Positions 16,713 through 25,865 of a DNA stretch of 64,000 nt are shown piece after piece; the stretch's first letter is position 1, and each line of letters starts with the position of its first letter. The stretch comes from Nocardia sp. (lineage in GTDB: Bacteria; Actinomycetota; Actinomycetes; Mycobacteriales; Mycobacteriaceae). The notes under the pieces were generated by a model. It was not told the DNA's origin and searched no databases. It saw only the letters and a list, made by a program, of their open reading frames with translations. The DNA lies in assembly GCF_025465275.1 (NCBI RefSeq), contig NZ_JAODNK010000216.1, forward strand, positions 21,584 through 85,583, written 5' to 3'. The position numbers and the translations under genes were made by a program.

Positions 16713-17366
16713 TCAGCAGAAGGTGATGATGGTGCGGTTTTCGACGGAGACGCGGGCTGCCTCGTAGAAGAGCAGCCACGTCTCCTTTTCGCGGTACAGC
16801 GCGGCATCGTCGTCGAATCCTTCGGACAACCTGTCGATTTCGGCATCGGTCAACTGCCCGTCGACCAGTGTGATGCCGAGATACGGTGCGACATAGACGA
16901 GTTCACGTAGTAGCGCATTGCTCGATCCGACCATGCCGCCGGGAAGCCCCGAATCATCGTCCGGGAACAGCACTTCCTCGAAATCGACCGGGACGTAATA
17001 ACCTTCGCAGTCCGAGTGGCAGAGCAGTTGCGACTCGAACATGTAGGTGAGCTGATCGACCGCCGGATCGTCGGCGGGATTCTCATCCTCGGCGACCGGT
17101 GTCAGCGCCTCATCGGGCTTCTGCCGCGCCCGCGCATAGGCGCGCCGCAGATAGTGCACGAAGCTGTAGGGAACACCGCCCAGCCGACTCCGTTCGCTCG
17201 CGGTCCCGCGCGCCGTCGCCTCGGCGTGGGCCGGAAGTCCTTCCCCGGCAAGCAGTTCATTGATCGCGCGGAACTGGTCGCGCAGATAATCGAGGTGCTC
17301 GGGGTCGTCATCGCCCTTCAGCGCGTCAGCGAGTACGTGCGTTGCCACAGCCAGCCCCATGCGCAC
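16713..17366 (-). CDS. Hypothetical acidic protein
   Basis: 217 aa, acidic, no membrane segments. It contains a SQLLCHSDCEGYYVP segment with two Cys, a VDFEEVLFPDDD stretch and a C-terminus ending IITFC. I do not recognise a domain. The frame has two near starts (ATG at 17366 and 17360). It converges with the oxidoreductase remnant, 6 bp apart, and is divergent from the P-loop kinase gene. Confidence 0.75.
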   Translation of the reverse strand: MRMGLAVATHVLADALKGDDDPEHLDYLRDQFRAINELLAGEGLPAHAEATARGTASERSRLGGVPYSFVHYLRRAYARARQKPDEALTPVAEDENPADDPAVDQLTYMFESQLLCHSDCEGYYVPVDFEEVLFPDDDSGLPGGMVGSSNALLRELVYVAPYLGITLVDGQLTDAEIDRLSEGFDDDAALYREKETWLLFYEAARVSVENRTIITFC

Positions 17367-17430
17367 GAGGCTAGCGTGCCGGAACGGCCGCGGCCATCCG
17401 TGGCCGGACCACCGTGTGGATAATGCACGG

Positions 17431-17991
17431 GTGGGCAGCGCGCGGCGGATCTCGGTGGTGGGTACCTCCGGTTCGGGGAAGAGTTCACTGGCGCAGCGGA
17501 TTTCGCTGCAGCTGGGGATTCCGCATATCGAACTCGACGCGATCTACCATCAGGCCGATTGGACGCCGATGCCCGATGCGGAATTCCGGGCCGCCGTCAC
17601 CGAGCTGATCGCGCAGCCCGCCTGGGTGGCGGACGGCAACTACCGCGGCAAAGTCGGCTACCTGGTCTGGGGTCGCGCGGACACCGTGATCTGGTTCGAT
17701 CTGCCGCGGCCACTGGTGATGGCGCAGATCATCAAGCGGACCCTGGGCCGTGCGATGGCCGGACGCGAACTGTGGAACGGCAATCGGGAACGCTGGACCA
17801 ACCTGTTCTCGCTCGACCCCGACCAGTCGGTCATCGTGTGGGCGTGGACAACTCATGCCAAGAATCGCGCGCAATATCTGAGCGCGCAGGCTGACCCGGC
17901 CTATCGACACATCGAATTCGTTCGAGTGCGCTCACATCGGGAAGCTGCCGCATTTGTGGCCGGTCTCGGCGCGCAGCGGAAACCGGCCTGA
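17431..17991 (+). CDS. P-loop kinase-like protein (adenylate kinase/topology-modulation type)
   Basis: 186 aa from GTG at 17431 (GTG at 17416 possible). Walker A GTSGSGKSS lies near residues 9-17, followed by LGIPHIELDAIYHQADWTP and VADGNYRGK, the hallmark of the FlaR-like group of small P-loop kinases. The DTVIWFDLPRPLVMAQIIKRTLGRAM region is the LID-like part. Cytosolic; substrate unknown. The next gene is convergent, 7 bp away. Confidence 0.8.
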   Translation: MGSARRISVVGTSGSGKSSLAQRISLQLGIPHIELDAIYHQADWTPMPDAEFRAAVTELIAQPAWVADGNYRGKVGYLVWGRADTVIWFDLPRPLVMAQIIKRTLGRAMAGRELWNGNRERWTNLFSLDPDQSVIVWAWTTHAKNRAQYLSAQADPAYRHIEFVRVRSHREAAAFVAGLGAQRKPA

Positions 17992-17998
17992 ATCACCG

Positions 17999-18721
17999 TC
18001 AGTGGATCTGTGGTGGTGCGGTGGCGCGGTCCAGCCATTCGGACATCAGTGCGCGCTCGGTATCGGTGAGCATCGGCAGCTTCGGCACGATGGTTCGGAA
18101 CGCGACGGCGGCCGCCGTCGGACTGTCCTCGGCCAGTGCGGGCGCATCGGTGAGGATCGCTTGCATCACCGCGTCGAACATCGCGTCCGCGAGATCGAGA
18201 TCCCGGTCGTGCGATGGCAGGGACAGCAGTGCGAGGACCGCGCCCGTGCCCGCGGCGTGAATGAGCTCTACCGCGCGGCGCTCGGGAACCCGGAGCCGAC
18301 CAGCAACGGCCACTCGATGGACGCGCGTGCGTAGCACCGCCATACCGGCGTTCGAGGCCGCAGACGTCCCGTCGCTGCGACCAGGATCGGTCAGGAGTGC
18401 GAACAGCGCCGCATTGGCAAGCCCGAACCCGATATGCGTGTCCCAGCCCGCGCGCAGCGCCGCGACCGGGTCGCTGTCGTCCTCGCTGAGCTTCTTCCCG
18501 GCGACATAGGTGGTGAAGACGTGCTCGGTGACGGCATCGAGCAGTCCGTCTTTGTCCCCGAACAGCCGATAGATCGTCGGGGCCTGGACACCGGCGGCCT
18601 GGGCGACGGCGCGTGTGGTGACGGCGACCGCGCCGTGCTCGCGAATCAGCTGCGCGGCGACCTCCACGAGCTGCGCCCGCGTCTCGTCCCTGGTGCTACC
18701 GACCGCTTTGGTGTCCGGCAT
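17999..18721 (-). CDS. TetR-family regulator
   Basis: 240 aa. HTH at about residues 14-60 (LVEVAAQLIREHGAVAVTT, then VAQAAGVQAPTIYRLFGDK). The C-terminal domain is of the type found beside NmrA-like oxidoreductases. It is divergent from the NmrA-like gene at 18812, and a 19-bp operator candidate lies in the 90-bp gap, starting 5 bp upstream of its own ATG, so self-repression is likely. Confidence 0.9.
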   Translation of the reverse strand: MPDTKAVGSTRDETRAQLVEVAAQLIREHGAVAVTTRAVAQAAGVQAPTIYRLFGDKDGLLDAVTEHVFTTYVAGKKLSEDDSDPVAALRAGWDTHIGFGLANAALFALLTDPGRSDGTSAASNAGMAVLRTRVHRVAVAGRLRVPERRAVELIHAAGTGAVLALLSLPSHDRDLDLADAMFDAVMQAILTDAPALAEDSPTAAAVAFRTIVPKLPMLTDTERALMSEWLDRATAPPQIH

Positions 18722-18725
18722 GTAT

Positions 18726-18744
18726 CAACGATAACGCATCGTTG
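18726..18744. promoter_or_regulatory. TetR operator candidate
   Basis: CAACGAT-N5-ATCGTTG is a perfect 7-bp inverted repeat in the TetR/NmrA-like gap. Two direct TATCAGTG copies follow at 18746-18753 and 18757-18764. Promoters for both genes must overlap this region. Confidence 0.65.
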
Positions 18745-18811
18745 CTATCAGTGAATTATCAGTGCTAACGTGAATCCGGTTCCAGTGATAACACTCGAAA
18801 GAAGGCGGAGC

Positions 18812-19675
18812 ATGATCATCGTTACCGGTGCCACGGGCACTCTCGGCTCCCAGGTAGTCCAGCAGCTGCTCGAACGAATTCCGGCGGACCGCGTCGGCGT
18901 CAGCGTTCGCGATCCGGCCCGCGCCGCAGACCTCGCGGCGCGCGGTGTGCGTGTCCGGCAGGGCGACTTCGCCGACCCGGATTCCCTTGCGTCGGCATTC
19001 GAGGGCGCTACGCAGGTCCTGATCGTCTCGTCGAACGAGACCGGAGGTTCGGCGGTCGCTCAGCACACCGCGGCGATCGACGCCGCCCGCGCCGCCGGCG
19101 CAGCGCGCATCCTCTACACGAGTCACCAAGGCGCTGCGGCAGATTCGCTCTTCGCTCCCATGCCCGACCACGCCGCGACCGAGCGCTACCTGGCCGAATC
19201 CGGCACCCCCTGCACCTCGCTGCGCAACGGTTTCTACGCCAGCACCGTCCCCCTGCTGCTGGGCCGCGCTCTCGAAACAGGCCAACTCGCCGCACCCGCC
19301 GACGGCCCGGTCTCGTGGACCACTCACCACGACCTCGCCGCCGCTACCGCCCGCATCCTCACCGAGGAATCCCGCTTCGACGGCCCCACCCCGCCGCTGA
19401 CCGCCCCGGATGCCCTGGACCTCGAGGACATTGCCGGAATCCTCACCGACCTCACCGGCCGTCCCATCCACCGGATTGTCGTCGACGACGACGAATGGGC
19501 AGCCGGCTTGATCGAACACGGCATCCCCGCATCGCAGGCGACCATGCTGCTCGGCATGTTCCACGCCTCCCGCAACAGCGAATTCGCCACCACCGGCCCA
19601 ACTCTCGGCAATCTCCTCACCCGAACCCCCACCCCACTCCGCGCGCTCCTCGCCGGACTCACCACCCCGAACTGA
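18812..19675 (+). CDS. NmrA-like NAD(P)-dependent oxidoreductase (quinone reductase type)
   Basis: 287 aa Rossmann protein. GATGTLGSQV at residues 6-15 is the dinucleotide loop; the QGDFADPDSL stretch near 50-60 and TSHQGAA near 106 follow the atypical-SDR pattern of QorB/YtfG enzymes, which reduce quinones with NADPH. The ATG at 18812 is preceded by AAGGCGGAG. Divergent from and probably repressed by the TetR protein. A role in stress or xenobiotic response is inferred from this pairing. Confidence 0.88.
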   Translation: MIIVTGATGTLGSQVVQQLLERIPADRVGVSVRDPARAADLAARGVRVRQGDFADPDSLASAFEGATQVLIVSSNETGGSAVAQHTAAIDAARAAGAARILYTSHQGAAADSLFAPMPDHAATERYLAESGTPCTSLRNGFYASTVPLLLGRALETGQLAAPADGPVSWTTHHDLAAATARILTEESRFDGPTPPLTAPDALDLEDIAGILTDLTGRPIHRIVVDDDEWAAGLIEHGIPASQATMLLGMFHASRNSEFATTGPTLGNLLTRTPTPLRALLAGLTTPN

Positions 19676-19734
19676 CCAGCACCTCCACGAGATCCTCCGG
19701 TCGGCGTCACGACCGGGGGATACCGCCTGCAGGT

Positions 19735-20700
19735 TCAGGACTTTGTTCGCACGGTCTCCGGCATGGTCAGTTGCACCAGCATCGCGCCGATCAGCATGAT
19801 CACCGCCCCGGCCATCTGTGTCAGCGTGAGCGACTGCCCGAGCAGCAGCCAGGCCAGCGCGGCGGCGACCAGTGGTTCCACCACCGCCAGCACGCTGGCC
19901 AGGGCCGAGGGCAGATCCCGCAAGGCTCGCAGCCCGGCCAGGTAGGGCAGCACCGTACCGGCCACAGCCAGGACCAGCAGCACCGGCCACACCGGTGTCT
20001 GTACACCGCCCAGCGCCGCCGGCGCCGTGAGCAGCTCGGCGGGCAGTGTCCACGGCGGAGCGACCACCGCCACCACCACCGCGCCGATGGCCAAGCCGAC
20101 CGCCGTCATCCCGACCGGGTCATACCTGGTCGCACCATGTTCGCCGAGCAGGAAGTACCCGGCAGAGCAGATCGCCGAGCCCAGACCGGCGGCCACGCCG
20201 AGCGGATCCAGCCCGCCGCCCTGCCAGATCTGCGCGACCACAGCCATTCCCGCCACCGCGAGCCCGATCCCCACCCACACCATCCCCGGCAGCCGAGCGC
20301 GCCGCACGATCTGCACCCACAGCGCGACCAGCGCGGGCGCAAGATTGACCAGCACCATCGCCACCCCCACCGGAAGCCGTTCCACCGCAACAAAAAACAA
20401 CAGTTGCACCCCCGCAACACCAAACACACCGTAGCCGAGCAACAGCCACAGATCGGCCCGGCCGAACCACAACGCCCGCGGCCGCAATACCGCGATCATC
20501 GACCCCAGCAGCACCGCGCCCAACGAAATCCGCGCCGAGCTCACCGCCCCCGGCGACCAGCCCGCCACCATCACCGCCTCGGCCAACGGCCCCGAACTCG
20601 CGAACAACACCCACGAGACCAAACCCCACCCGACCGCCCGAGCCCGAATCGCCGCCCGCCCAACCTCTCCCGCTACCACCACAGCAGTGTGACCAAACAT
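19735..20700 (-). CDS. EamA/DMT-family exporter
   Basis: 321 aa from ATG at 20700, with ten predicted membrane segments arranged as two EamA repeats (about residues 15-145 and 160-300). The second repeat has GTVLPYLAGLRALRDLPSALASVLAVVEPLVAA, the typical closing helix pair. DMT exporters of this class move amino acids or metabolites out of the cell; the substrate is not evident. Upstream lie an 8-bp inverted repeat at 20733-20758 and a large hairpin at 20826-20886. Confidence 0.88.
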   Translation of the reverse strand: MFGHTAVVVAGEVGRAAIRARAVGWGLVSWVLFASSGPLAEAVMVAGWSPGAVSSARISLGAVLLGSMIAVLRPRALWFGRADLWLLLGYGVFGVAGVQLLFFVAVERLPVGVAMVLVNLAPALVALWVQIVRRARLPGMVWVGIGLAVAGMAVVAQIWQGGGLDPLGVAAGLGSAICSAGYFLLGEHGATRYDPVGMTAVGLAIGAVVVAVVAPPWTLPAELLTAPAALGGVQTPVWPVLLVLAVAGTVLPYLAGLRALRDLPSALASVLAVVEPLVAAALAWLLLGQSLTLTQMAGAVIMLIGAMLVQLTMPETVRTKS

Positions 20701-20732
20701 CACCAGCCCGACCACGGAATTTCCGACAACAC

Positions 20733-20758
20733 AATCCTGCCGATCACAACGCAGGATT
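20733..20758. promoter_or_regulatory. Inverted repeat upstream of the EamA gene
   Basis: AATCCTGC (20733-20740) and GCAGGATT (20751-20758) form a perfect 8-bp inverted repeat with a 10-bp spacer, 33 bp upstream of the exporter start. Suited to an operator. Confidence 0.5.
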
Positions 20759-20825
20759 ACCGTAAGAACCGGCCCGACCATCCAGGCTCGATCCCCGGAT
20801 TCCCCTCTCCTGCAACTGAAACAAT

Positions 20826-20886
20826 GCCGACCAGGAACTGAGGGCGGCAAACATCGAGAAGGCTCCGCCACCAGTTCCTGGTCGGC
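20826..20886. repeat. Long perfect inverted repeat (hairpin element)
   Basis: GCCGACCAGGAACTG (20826-20840) pairs perfectly with CAGTTCCTGGTCGGC (20872-20886). After a 2x2 internal mismatch the stem continues as GGCGG (20843-20847) and CCGCC (20865-20869), giving 20 pairs in all. It lies in the 464-bp gap between divergent genes (20701-21164), where no protein gene is seen. It may be a palindromic mobile-element relic, a structured leader of the secreted-protein gene or a long operator. Confidence 0.6.
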
Positions 20887-21164
20887 GCCACTCCACACCG
20901 ATCGTGGATGAAAACCCAAAACTGCCGCTGATCACCCGGATTGGAACAGTCACGTAGTTCTTATGAAATCCGGTCGCGGTGTCTCTATCCACATGAGAAG
21001 TGCAATTCCGCACGAATTACAGTAGTGCAGTTTCGTAGCTGGAATATGGATTCCTGTCGGGACGAATATCTTCGATCGCATCCCCCGGCACAAAGGCCTA
21101 CGATGGATTTGTCGTTCGTACTGCGATCGAGATGCAACGGTGCATCGCGGCGAAAGGTACTAAC

Positions 21165-21692
21165 ATGCGATTCCAACGCTGTACGGCAGTTTTATTCGGT
21201 GCGACTCTTGCTTTCCCGGTGCTGACAGGTGTGGCCGCCACCGCAACCGCCGATTGGGTTGTTGGCGGTTGCTACGGCGGCCAGCTCACCACCACCAACG
21301 TTCCAGGTAGCGGCAGTGGCGGGATGAATACCAACGTGACCGGCGGACTCACTGACTGTGGCAGCGCTCAGCTGCCCGACGTCACCGGCGGCATGCTGAA
21401 CATCAGTTATCCGTTCAATATCGTCACCGGCAGCTCATCCGGAACCGGAGCGGGCGGCAATCCGGCCGGCGGGACCATAGCCTGGTCCGATGGATCGGTA
21501 AGCGTCGTATCGGGCGATTGGGTTACCTCACCTGTAGGGCAGAACGCCATCAGCACGCTCGGCGTCAGCAGTGGCCCCGGCGCGGGTCAGCAAATAGTGC
21601 TCGGCACCCGCCAGATCGCCAACGCCGGCTCGGTGGGCGGCGGCAGCGGCGGAGCCGGCGTGGTTTTGGTCATCAACGCCCTCTTCCGCTGA
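21165..21692 (+). CDS. Secreted Gly/Ser-rich hypothetical protein
   Basis: 175 aa from ATG at 21165 (GAAAGG upstream). Residues 1-30 form a Sec signal peptide (Arg, hydrophobic core, cleavage after ATATA or nearby), then a mature part rich in Gly, Ser, Thr and Asn with two Cys (VGGCYGG and TDCGSAQ) that may form a disulfide. The hydrophobic end (AGVVLVINALFR) resembles that of small mycobacterial and nocardial exported proteins. No family recognised. Confidence 0.75.
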   Translation: MRFQRCTAVLFGATLAFPVLTGVAATATADWVVGGCYGGQLTTTNVPGSGSGGMNTNVTGGLTDCGSAQLPDVTGGMLNISYPFNIVTGSSSGTGAGGNPAGGTIAWSDGSVSVVSGDWVTSPVGQNAISTLGVSSGPGAGQQIVLGTRQIANAGSVGGGSGGAGVVLVINALFR

Positions 21693-21863
21693 TAGCGGCC
21701 GGCTCCCGGGTTGTCCCCGGCGGCTACGACCCATCGATGCCGCAAACCGCCGACATCGATGATTCGTGCCCCTTTATGTGCCAAACCCATTCCTGAATTC
21801 AGCACCTGATGATCCGCTGGCATCCACCGATGAATTCGGCGTGGTCGAGTCGTCTTCTCCTTC

Positions 21864-22238
21864 ATGACCAAGACGACCTGCTCCGGTGTGCTGACTGTCG
21901 CTGTTCCCGTGACCGACCAGGACCGCGCCAAGGCGCTGTGGCAACAACTCGGGTTCGAGACTCATATGGATGCTGAGCTACAGCCGGACTTCCGATGGCT
22001 GGAGATGCGCATCCCCGGCACCGACACGACCCTCTCGTTCGTTCGAGCGTCCGAGGAGCTGCCCGCCGGTATCGACACCGGGATCCGATTGGCGACGCCC
22101 GACGCACGCGCCGCCCATACCGCCCTCGCTGACCTCGGATTCACCGTCGGCAGCCTGCTCGAATGGGAAACCGCACCACCAATGTTCATGTTCCGCGACC
22201 CGGATGGAAACCGCTTCTACATCACTCAGACGGACTAA
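21864..22238 (+). CDS. VOC-family (glyoxalase/dioxygenase-like) protein
   Basis: 124 aa single VOC domain: an N-terminal VPVTDQDRAKALWQQLGFET strand-helix and the C-terminal PPMFMFRDPDGNRFYITQ strand, where the Glu that usually ligates metal (NxxE/D) is absent or replaced. It may bind a small ligand rather than catalyse. Its neighbours run convergently. Confidence 0.85.
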   Translation: MTKTTCSGVLTVAVPVTDQDRAKALWQQLGFETHMDAELQPDFRWLEMRIPGTDTTLSFVRASEELPAGIDTGIRLATPDARAAHTALADLGFTVGSLLEWETAPPMFMFRDPDGNRFYITQTD

Positions 22239-22339
22239 CCGGGGAACGATGATCCGTGGCATCTCGGTGATGACGGCGGTCGCAAGGGTCCTGGCGATCT
22301 CTGGGGTCCCGGCGATTGCTAGCGGCTCGTCCGGATAGG

Positions 22340-23110
22340 TCAAGCCGTGCCGGCGACGTGCAGCGCGAAACCGTTGGCGCCGGGTGATTCTCGGCCCGGC
22401 ATCAGCTCTGAACCGTCCTGGTATGTCACCCCGGTGTAATCGCCGCCGGACTCCGAGCGGTATGGAATCGGTTCGGCGGTAAAGGCGGTCGCGAGTTGTT
22501 GCCGGTAACGGTCGGCGATCTCGGTGTAGCCCTGGTCGTTCAGGTGGACGGCACTGTGCTCGACAAACGGTGGGAGCACATCGAAACCGGTGAAGGACAA
22601 CACACCGTGGTTGATCGGGAACAGCAGATCGTCGATGGGGCCATTGACTCCCCGCTCGGTGTAGTGCCCGATCTTGCCGCCCGCGGTGATGGCGAGCATG
22701 GCGCGTTTGCCGGCGAACGGACCCGCGCCATAGCGCGAAACCTTTGCGCCGTAAGCGAAGTCGTAGGTGAACACGCGGTCGATCCAGCCCTTGAGGATCG
22801 CGGGCATGGTGAACCACCACAGCGGGAATTGCAGGATGACCAGGTCGGCGTCGAGCAACTTCTGTTGTTCGGCGCGAATGTCCTCGACAAGTCCACCGGA
22901 TCGGTAAGCCTCCCCGGAGGCATACATGAAATCCGGACCCGCGATGCCGTCGAAGTCGGTGAAGTCCGCTGCCGCTTGCCATTTCATGGCGTACAGGTCG
23001 GTGACCACGACATCGTGGCCGTCCGCGCGCAGGGCGTCGACGGCGAGGTCCTTGAGGGAGCCGCTCAGCGAGTTCGGGTCTGGGTGTGCGTAGACGATCA
23101 GTACGTTCAT
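22340..23110 (-). CDS. Flavodoxin-fold NAD(P)H dehydrogenase (quinone)
   Basis: 256 aa, FMN-binding quinone reductase of the MdaB/KefF/NQO1 type: VLIVYAHPDPNSLSG at the N-terminus, LDADLVILQFPLWWFTMPAILKGWIDRVF at about 88-116 and ITAGGKIGHYTERG near 146. It reduces quinones by two electrons. The ATG at 23110 matches the family start. Divergent from an XRE regulator 120 bp away that probably controls it. Confidence 0.92.
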   Translation of the reverse strand: MNVLIVYAHPDPNSLSGSLKDLAVDALRADGHDVVVTDLYAMKWQAAADFTDFDGIAGPDFMYASGEAYRSGGLVEDIRAEQQKLLDADLVILQFPLWWFTMPAILKGWIDRVFTYDFAYGAKVSRYGAGPFAGKRAMLAITAGGKIGHYTERGVNGPIDDLLFPINHGVLSFTGFDVLPPFVEHSAVHLNDQGYTEIADRYRQQLATAFTAEPIPYRSESGGDYTGVTYQDGSELMPGRESPGANGFALHVAGTA

Positions 23111-23230
23111 GCCACCGATCCTGCGGCCGCTGCCGGGCATCGACCAGAGACTTGCTTATCCACCGGCCGCCGGTTCCCTGGGACTGACAGGACCACCATT
23201 GGCACGACCGCCCACGCGCATACTGGATGC

Positions 23231-24121
23231 ATGGATGATCTCGGCGACCTCAGCGCGTTCCTGCAGTCGCGTCGAGCGCACGTGTCGCCGGAATCGGTCG
23301 GCGTCACCATCGTCGGCCGCCGCCGGGTCACCGGTTTGCGCCGCGAGGAACTGGCGCAGCTCGCGGGGGTGAGTGTCGATTACTACACCCGGCTCGAGCA
23401 GGGCCGCGCGACACAACCGTCGGAGCAGGTACTGGACGCACTGTCGCGGGCGCTGCAACTCGACGAGGTAGCTCGCGAGCACCTGCACAAGCTGGTCAAA
23501 CAGCGCAACCGCCGGCCGCAGCCGACCAGCTACCCGGCTACGGTTCGCCCGCAACTGCGACAGCTGCTCGACACCATGTCGGAGTATCCGGCGCTGATCC
23601 TGAACCACCGCATCGACGTGCTGGCGTACAACCGCTTGGCTGGTCTGCTGTACTGCGATCTGGACCAGGTGCCGGTCGCCGACCGCAATCTGGCCAGAAT
23701 GATCTTTCTCGACGCCGGCCGCTTCGACCTGTATGCCGATCGATCGTCGTGCACCGCCGAAAGCGTTGCCCACCTGCGCCACGCCGCGGGTGAGTTCCCA
23801 GACGACCCAGCGTTGGCCGCCCTCATCGGCGAGCTGTCCATCGGCAGCCGCCGGTTCAGCGAACTGTGGGCCGCCGCCGAGGTCAGCGTCCGCGGTCACG
23901 GATCCCAGCGCTTTCGCCATCCCATGGTCGGCGTGATCACGCTGCATCAGGAGCGCTTCATGCTGCCCGACGGTTCCGGTCAGGAGCTGATCACCCTGGC
24001 TCCCGAACCGGGCAGCATCGATGAGGACAACCTGCGACTGCTCGCCAGCCTGGGCGTCGATGACAGCGGCGCCCCGCGGCCACTGGATCAGTGCAGCGGA
24101 AAGCCCTGGGCCGCAAGCTGA
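23231..24121 (+). CDS. XRE-family regulator with MmyB-like C-terminal domain
   Basis: 296 aa from ATG at 23231. The N-terminal HTH (about residues 28-80: RVTGLRREELAQLAGVSVDY, then TRLEQGRATQPSEQVLDALS) and the MmyB-like ligand domain with HRIDVLAYNRLAGLLYCDL are typical of actinobacterial regulators placed opposite oxidoreductases. The divergent partner is the NAD(P)H quinone reductase. Its 3' end overlaps the nitroreductase gene by 34 bp on the other strand. Confidence 0.9.
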   Translation: MDDLGDLSAFLQSRRAHVSPESVGVTIVGRRRVTGLRREELAQLAGVSVDYYTRLEQGRATQPSEQVLDALSRALQLDEVAREHLHKLVKQRNRRPQPTSYPATVRPQLRQLLDTMSEYPALILNHRIDVLAYNRLAGLLYCDLDQVPVADRNLARMIFLDAGRFDLYADRSSCTAESVAHLRHAAGEFPDDPALAALIGELSIGSRRFSELWAAAEVSVRGHGSQRFRHPMVGVITLHQERFMLPDGSGQELITLAPEPGSIDEDNLRLLASLGVDDSGAPRPLDQCSGKPWAAS

Positions 24122-24915
24122 TCGCGCAGTCGGTCGCGTCCCTTGAGGGCGGCGGCCGAGCCGAGCCGGGACAGCACACGATCGGTCCAGGAGTGGTCGA
24201 GCTGCTGTTCGGCGTAGAACTCCGCGATGCGGGTCTCGTACTCCGCCACATGCGCGCTCTGCTCGCTCGCATCGTAGGTTTCCTCGTGCAGCACCGCGGC
24301 CTGCGGCAGCCGCGGCTTGACGCGGGCGTCCTCGCTCGGGTCCGGAGTGCCCACAACAAGACCAAACACCGCGAAAACCCCCGGCGGCAAGGCTAATTCG
24401 GCCGCTACCTGCTCGGGGTTGTTACGGATCGCGCCGATGTAAACGGTGCCCAGCCCCAGCGATTCCGCCGCCACCACCGCATTCTGTGCCGCCAGCGCCG
24501 CGTCCAGGAACGCCACGTAGCTCGACTCCAGATAGTCGGCCCCGTCCAGCGGCACCGACCGCTCGGCGGCCAGCCCGCGCAGCCGCGCCAGATCGGCCGT
24601 CCACACCAGCAATACCGGCGCCTGCCGAATGTGTTCCTGATCCCCGGCGAGTGCCGCGAGTCGCGCCTTACGCTCGGGATCACGGACCGCGATCACACTC
24701 CACACCTGAAGGTTGGAGGAAGTCGGCGCAGACTGCGCCGCTGAGATGAGCAGCCGGAGCACAGCATCCGGCACCGGATCGGCCAGATACCGGCGAACCG
24801 ACCGATGCTCGTGCAATACCTGCAACACCGGATTCCACAGCGCAGGCGCGGTCGGTGCGGGGTCGCGGTAGCGCTGAGCCACCACCTGATCCGGGGAGGG
24901 CGCGATCTGGGTCAT
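24088..24915 (-). CDS. Nitroreductase-family oxidoreductase (NfsA-like)
   Basis: 275 aa FMN protein. The HRSVRRYLADPVPDAVLRLLISAAQSAPTSSNLQVWSVIAV block near residues 37-77 is the FMN phosphate-binding core; FGLVVGTPDPSEDARVKPRLP near 210-230 is typical of the NfsA/Frp group that reduces nitro compounds and quinones with NADPH. Convergent with the XRE gene, with 34 bp of shared sequence. Confidence 0.9.
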   Translation of the reverse strand: MTQIAPSPDQVVAQRYRDPAPTAPALWNPVLQVLHEHRSVRRYLADPVPDAVLRLLISAAQSAPTSSNLQVWSVIAVRDPERKARLAALAGDQEHIRQAPVLLVWTADLARLRGLAAERSVPLDGADYLESSYVAFLDAALAAQNAVVAAESLGLGTVYIGAIRNNPEQVAAELALPPGVFAVFGLVVGTPDPSEDARVKPRLPQAAVLHEETYDASEQSAHVAEYETRIAEFYAEQQLDHSWTDRVLSRLGSAAALKGRDRLRDQLAAQGFPLH

Positions 24916-25012
24916 ACCCGCTATGGTGGCCGCCCCGACCCGCCCAGTCAGGTATTGCCCGCACCTCGAGCCGAACCCCCAGGTACCGCTGGATTCTCAT
25001 TCGTGCCCAGGC

Positions 25013-25330
25013 TCAGCCGACAGGATTTGAAGCGGGCCACCCGCCTCCCACACCGTGCGGCAACAGTTGTTCCCCATCGAGATGGAAGTGGAGTTGCGGC
25101 CCGCGCTCCTGCGGAGTCCACCCGGCGCGCAGAGCTTCCGTCACAGCCATGGCTACCAGCCCCGGCGTAATCACGGATTCATCATCCACTCCGACCACCA
25201 CCCGCTGCCCGTTCACCTCCTCGGCCTCGATCACAAACCGCAGATTGGGCAGATCACCAGACGAGACGACCCATCGATACCGCTCACCGTTCAAGGCGAG
25301 CACGCGAGTTCCTTTACGTGGCAATGTCAT
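25013..25330 (-). CDS. Hypothetical protein, 105 aa
   Basis: Start chosen at ATG 25330 (MTLPRKGTRVLALNGERYRW). A beta-rich small domain with VVVGVDDESVITPGLVAMAVTEALRAGW in the middle. Nothing I can name. The longer frame from 25366 adds only low-complexity residues. It is the first gene of a poorly conserved stretch running to 26.7 kb. Confidence 0.6.
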   Translation of the reverse strand: MTLPRKGTRVLALNGERYRWVVSSGDLPNLRFVIEAEEVNGQRVVVGVDDESVITPGLVAMAVTEALRAGWTPQERGPQLHFHLDGEQLLPHGVGGGWPASNPVG

Positions 25331-25387
25331 CCATCCATCCAACACCGCCCCACCCCCGCAACGCACCCGTTTTTGTCTGGCCGGCTG

Positions 25388-25738
25388 TCAACGAGCACTC
25401 ATATCAGCGGGCGCGTCGGGCGGTATGACCCACCGCGCGAAGGTCTGCTCGGGCGAGACGGTGATGACATCGGCCACCGCGATCAGCTCCGGAGGCAGAT
25501 ACCCGTCGAAATGATCAATACCGGGGATGACTACCGCGTCGGCATCGATGGCGCGAACGACATCGATCACCCGTTGTGTCGGATCATCGGTATACGCGCC
25601 GAATACGATCGTCTTCGCCAGCGCATAGCCGAGTCGTCTTGCAAGACTGCGAATTTGAATCTCATCCCACGGCGGTCGCGAGCGCGAGATATCCGATCGC
25701 AAATAGCCGATGGCAGTAGGGATTTCGAGCATGATCAT
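25388..25738 (-). CDS. Hypothetical protein with weak serine-recombinase-like N-terminus
   Basis: 116 aa from ATG at 25738. IGYLRSDISRSRPPWDEIQI and RSLARRLGY faintly recall the Y-x-R-x-S and RxxA motifs of the serine-resolvase catalytic domain; DAVVIPGIDHFDGYLPPELIAVADVITVSPEQTFARW follows. There is no DNA-binding domain. Small proteins of this type are multiplied in Nocardia-like genomes, often beside XRE genes; here the neighbouring XRE-type gene is broken. Confidence 0.6.
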   Translation of the reverse strand: MIMLEIPTAIGYLRSDISRSRPPWDEIQIRSLARRLGYALAKTIVFGAYTDDPTQRVIDVVRAIDADAVVIPGIDHFDGYLPPELIAVADVITVSPEQTFARWVIPPDAPADMSAR

Positions 25739-25865
25739 CACCGCCCGGCAACTGGCACGAACATGCGGTCGGTCGCCAGCCGGGCTTGAAGGTCGGCGAC
25801 GGTGATTCCGACACAGTGGCGTGGCCGGTATATGTTGTGGCGCAAGGCTAGACCTGCCGCGAGCA

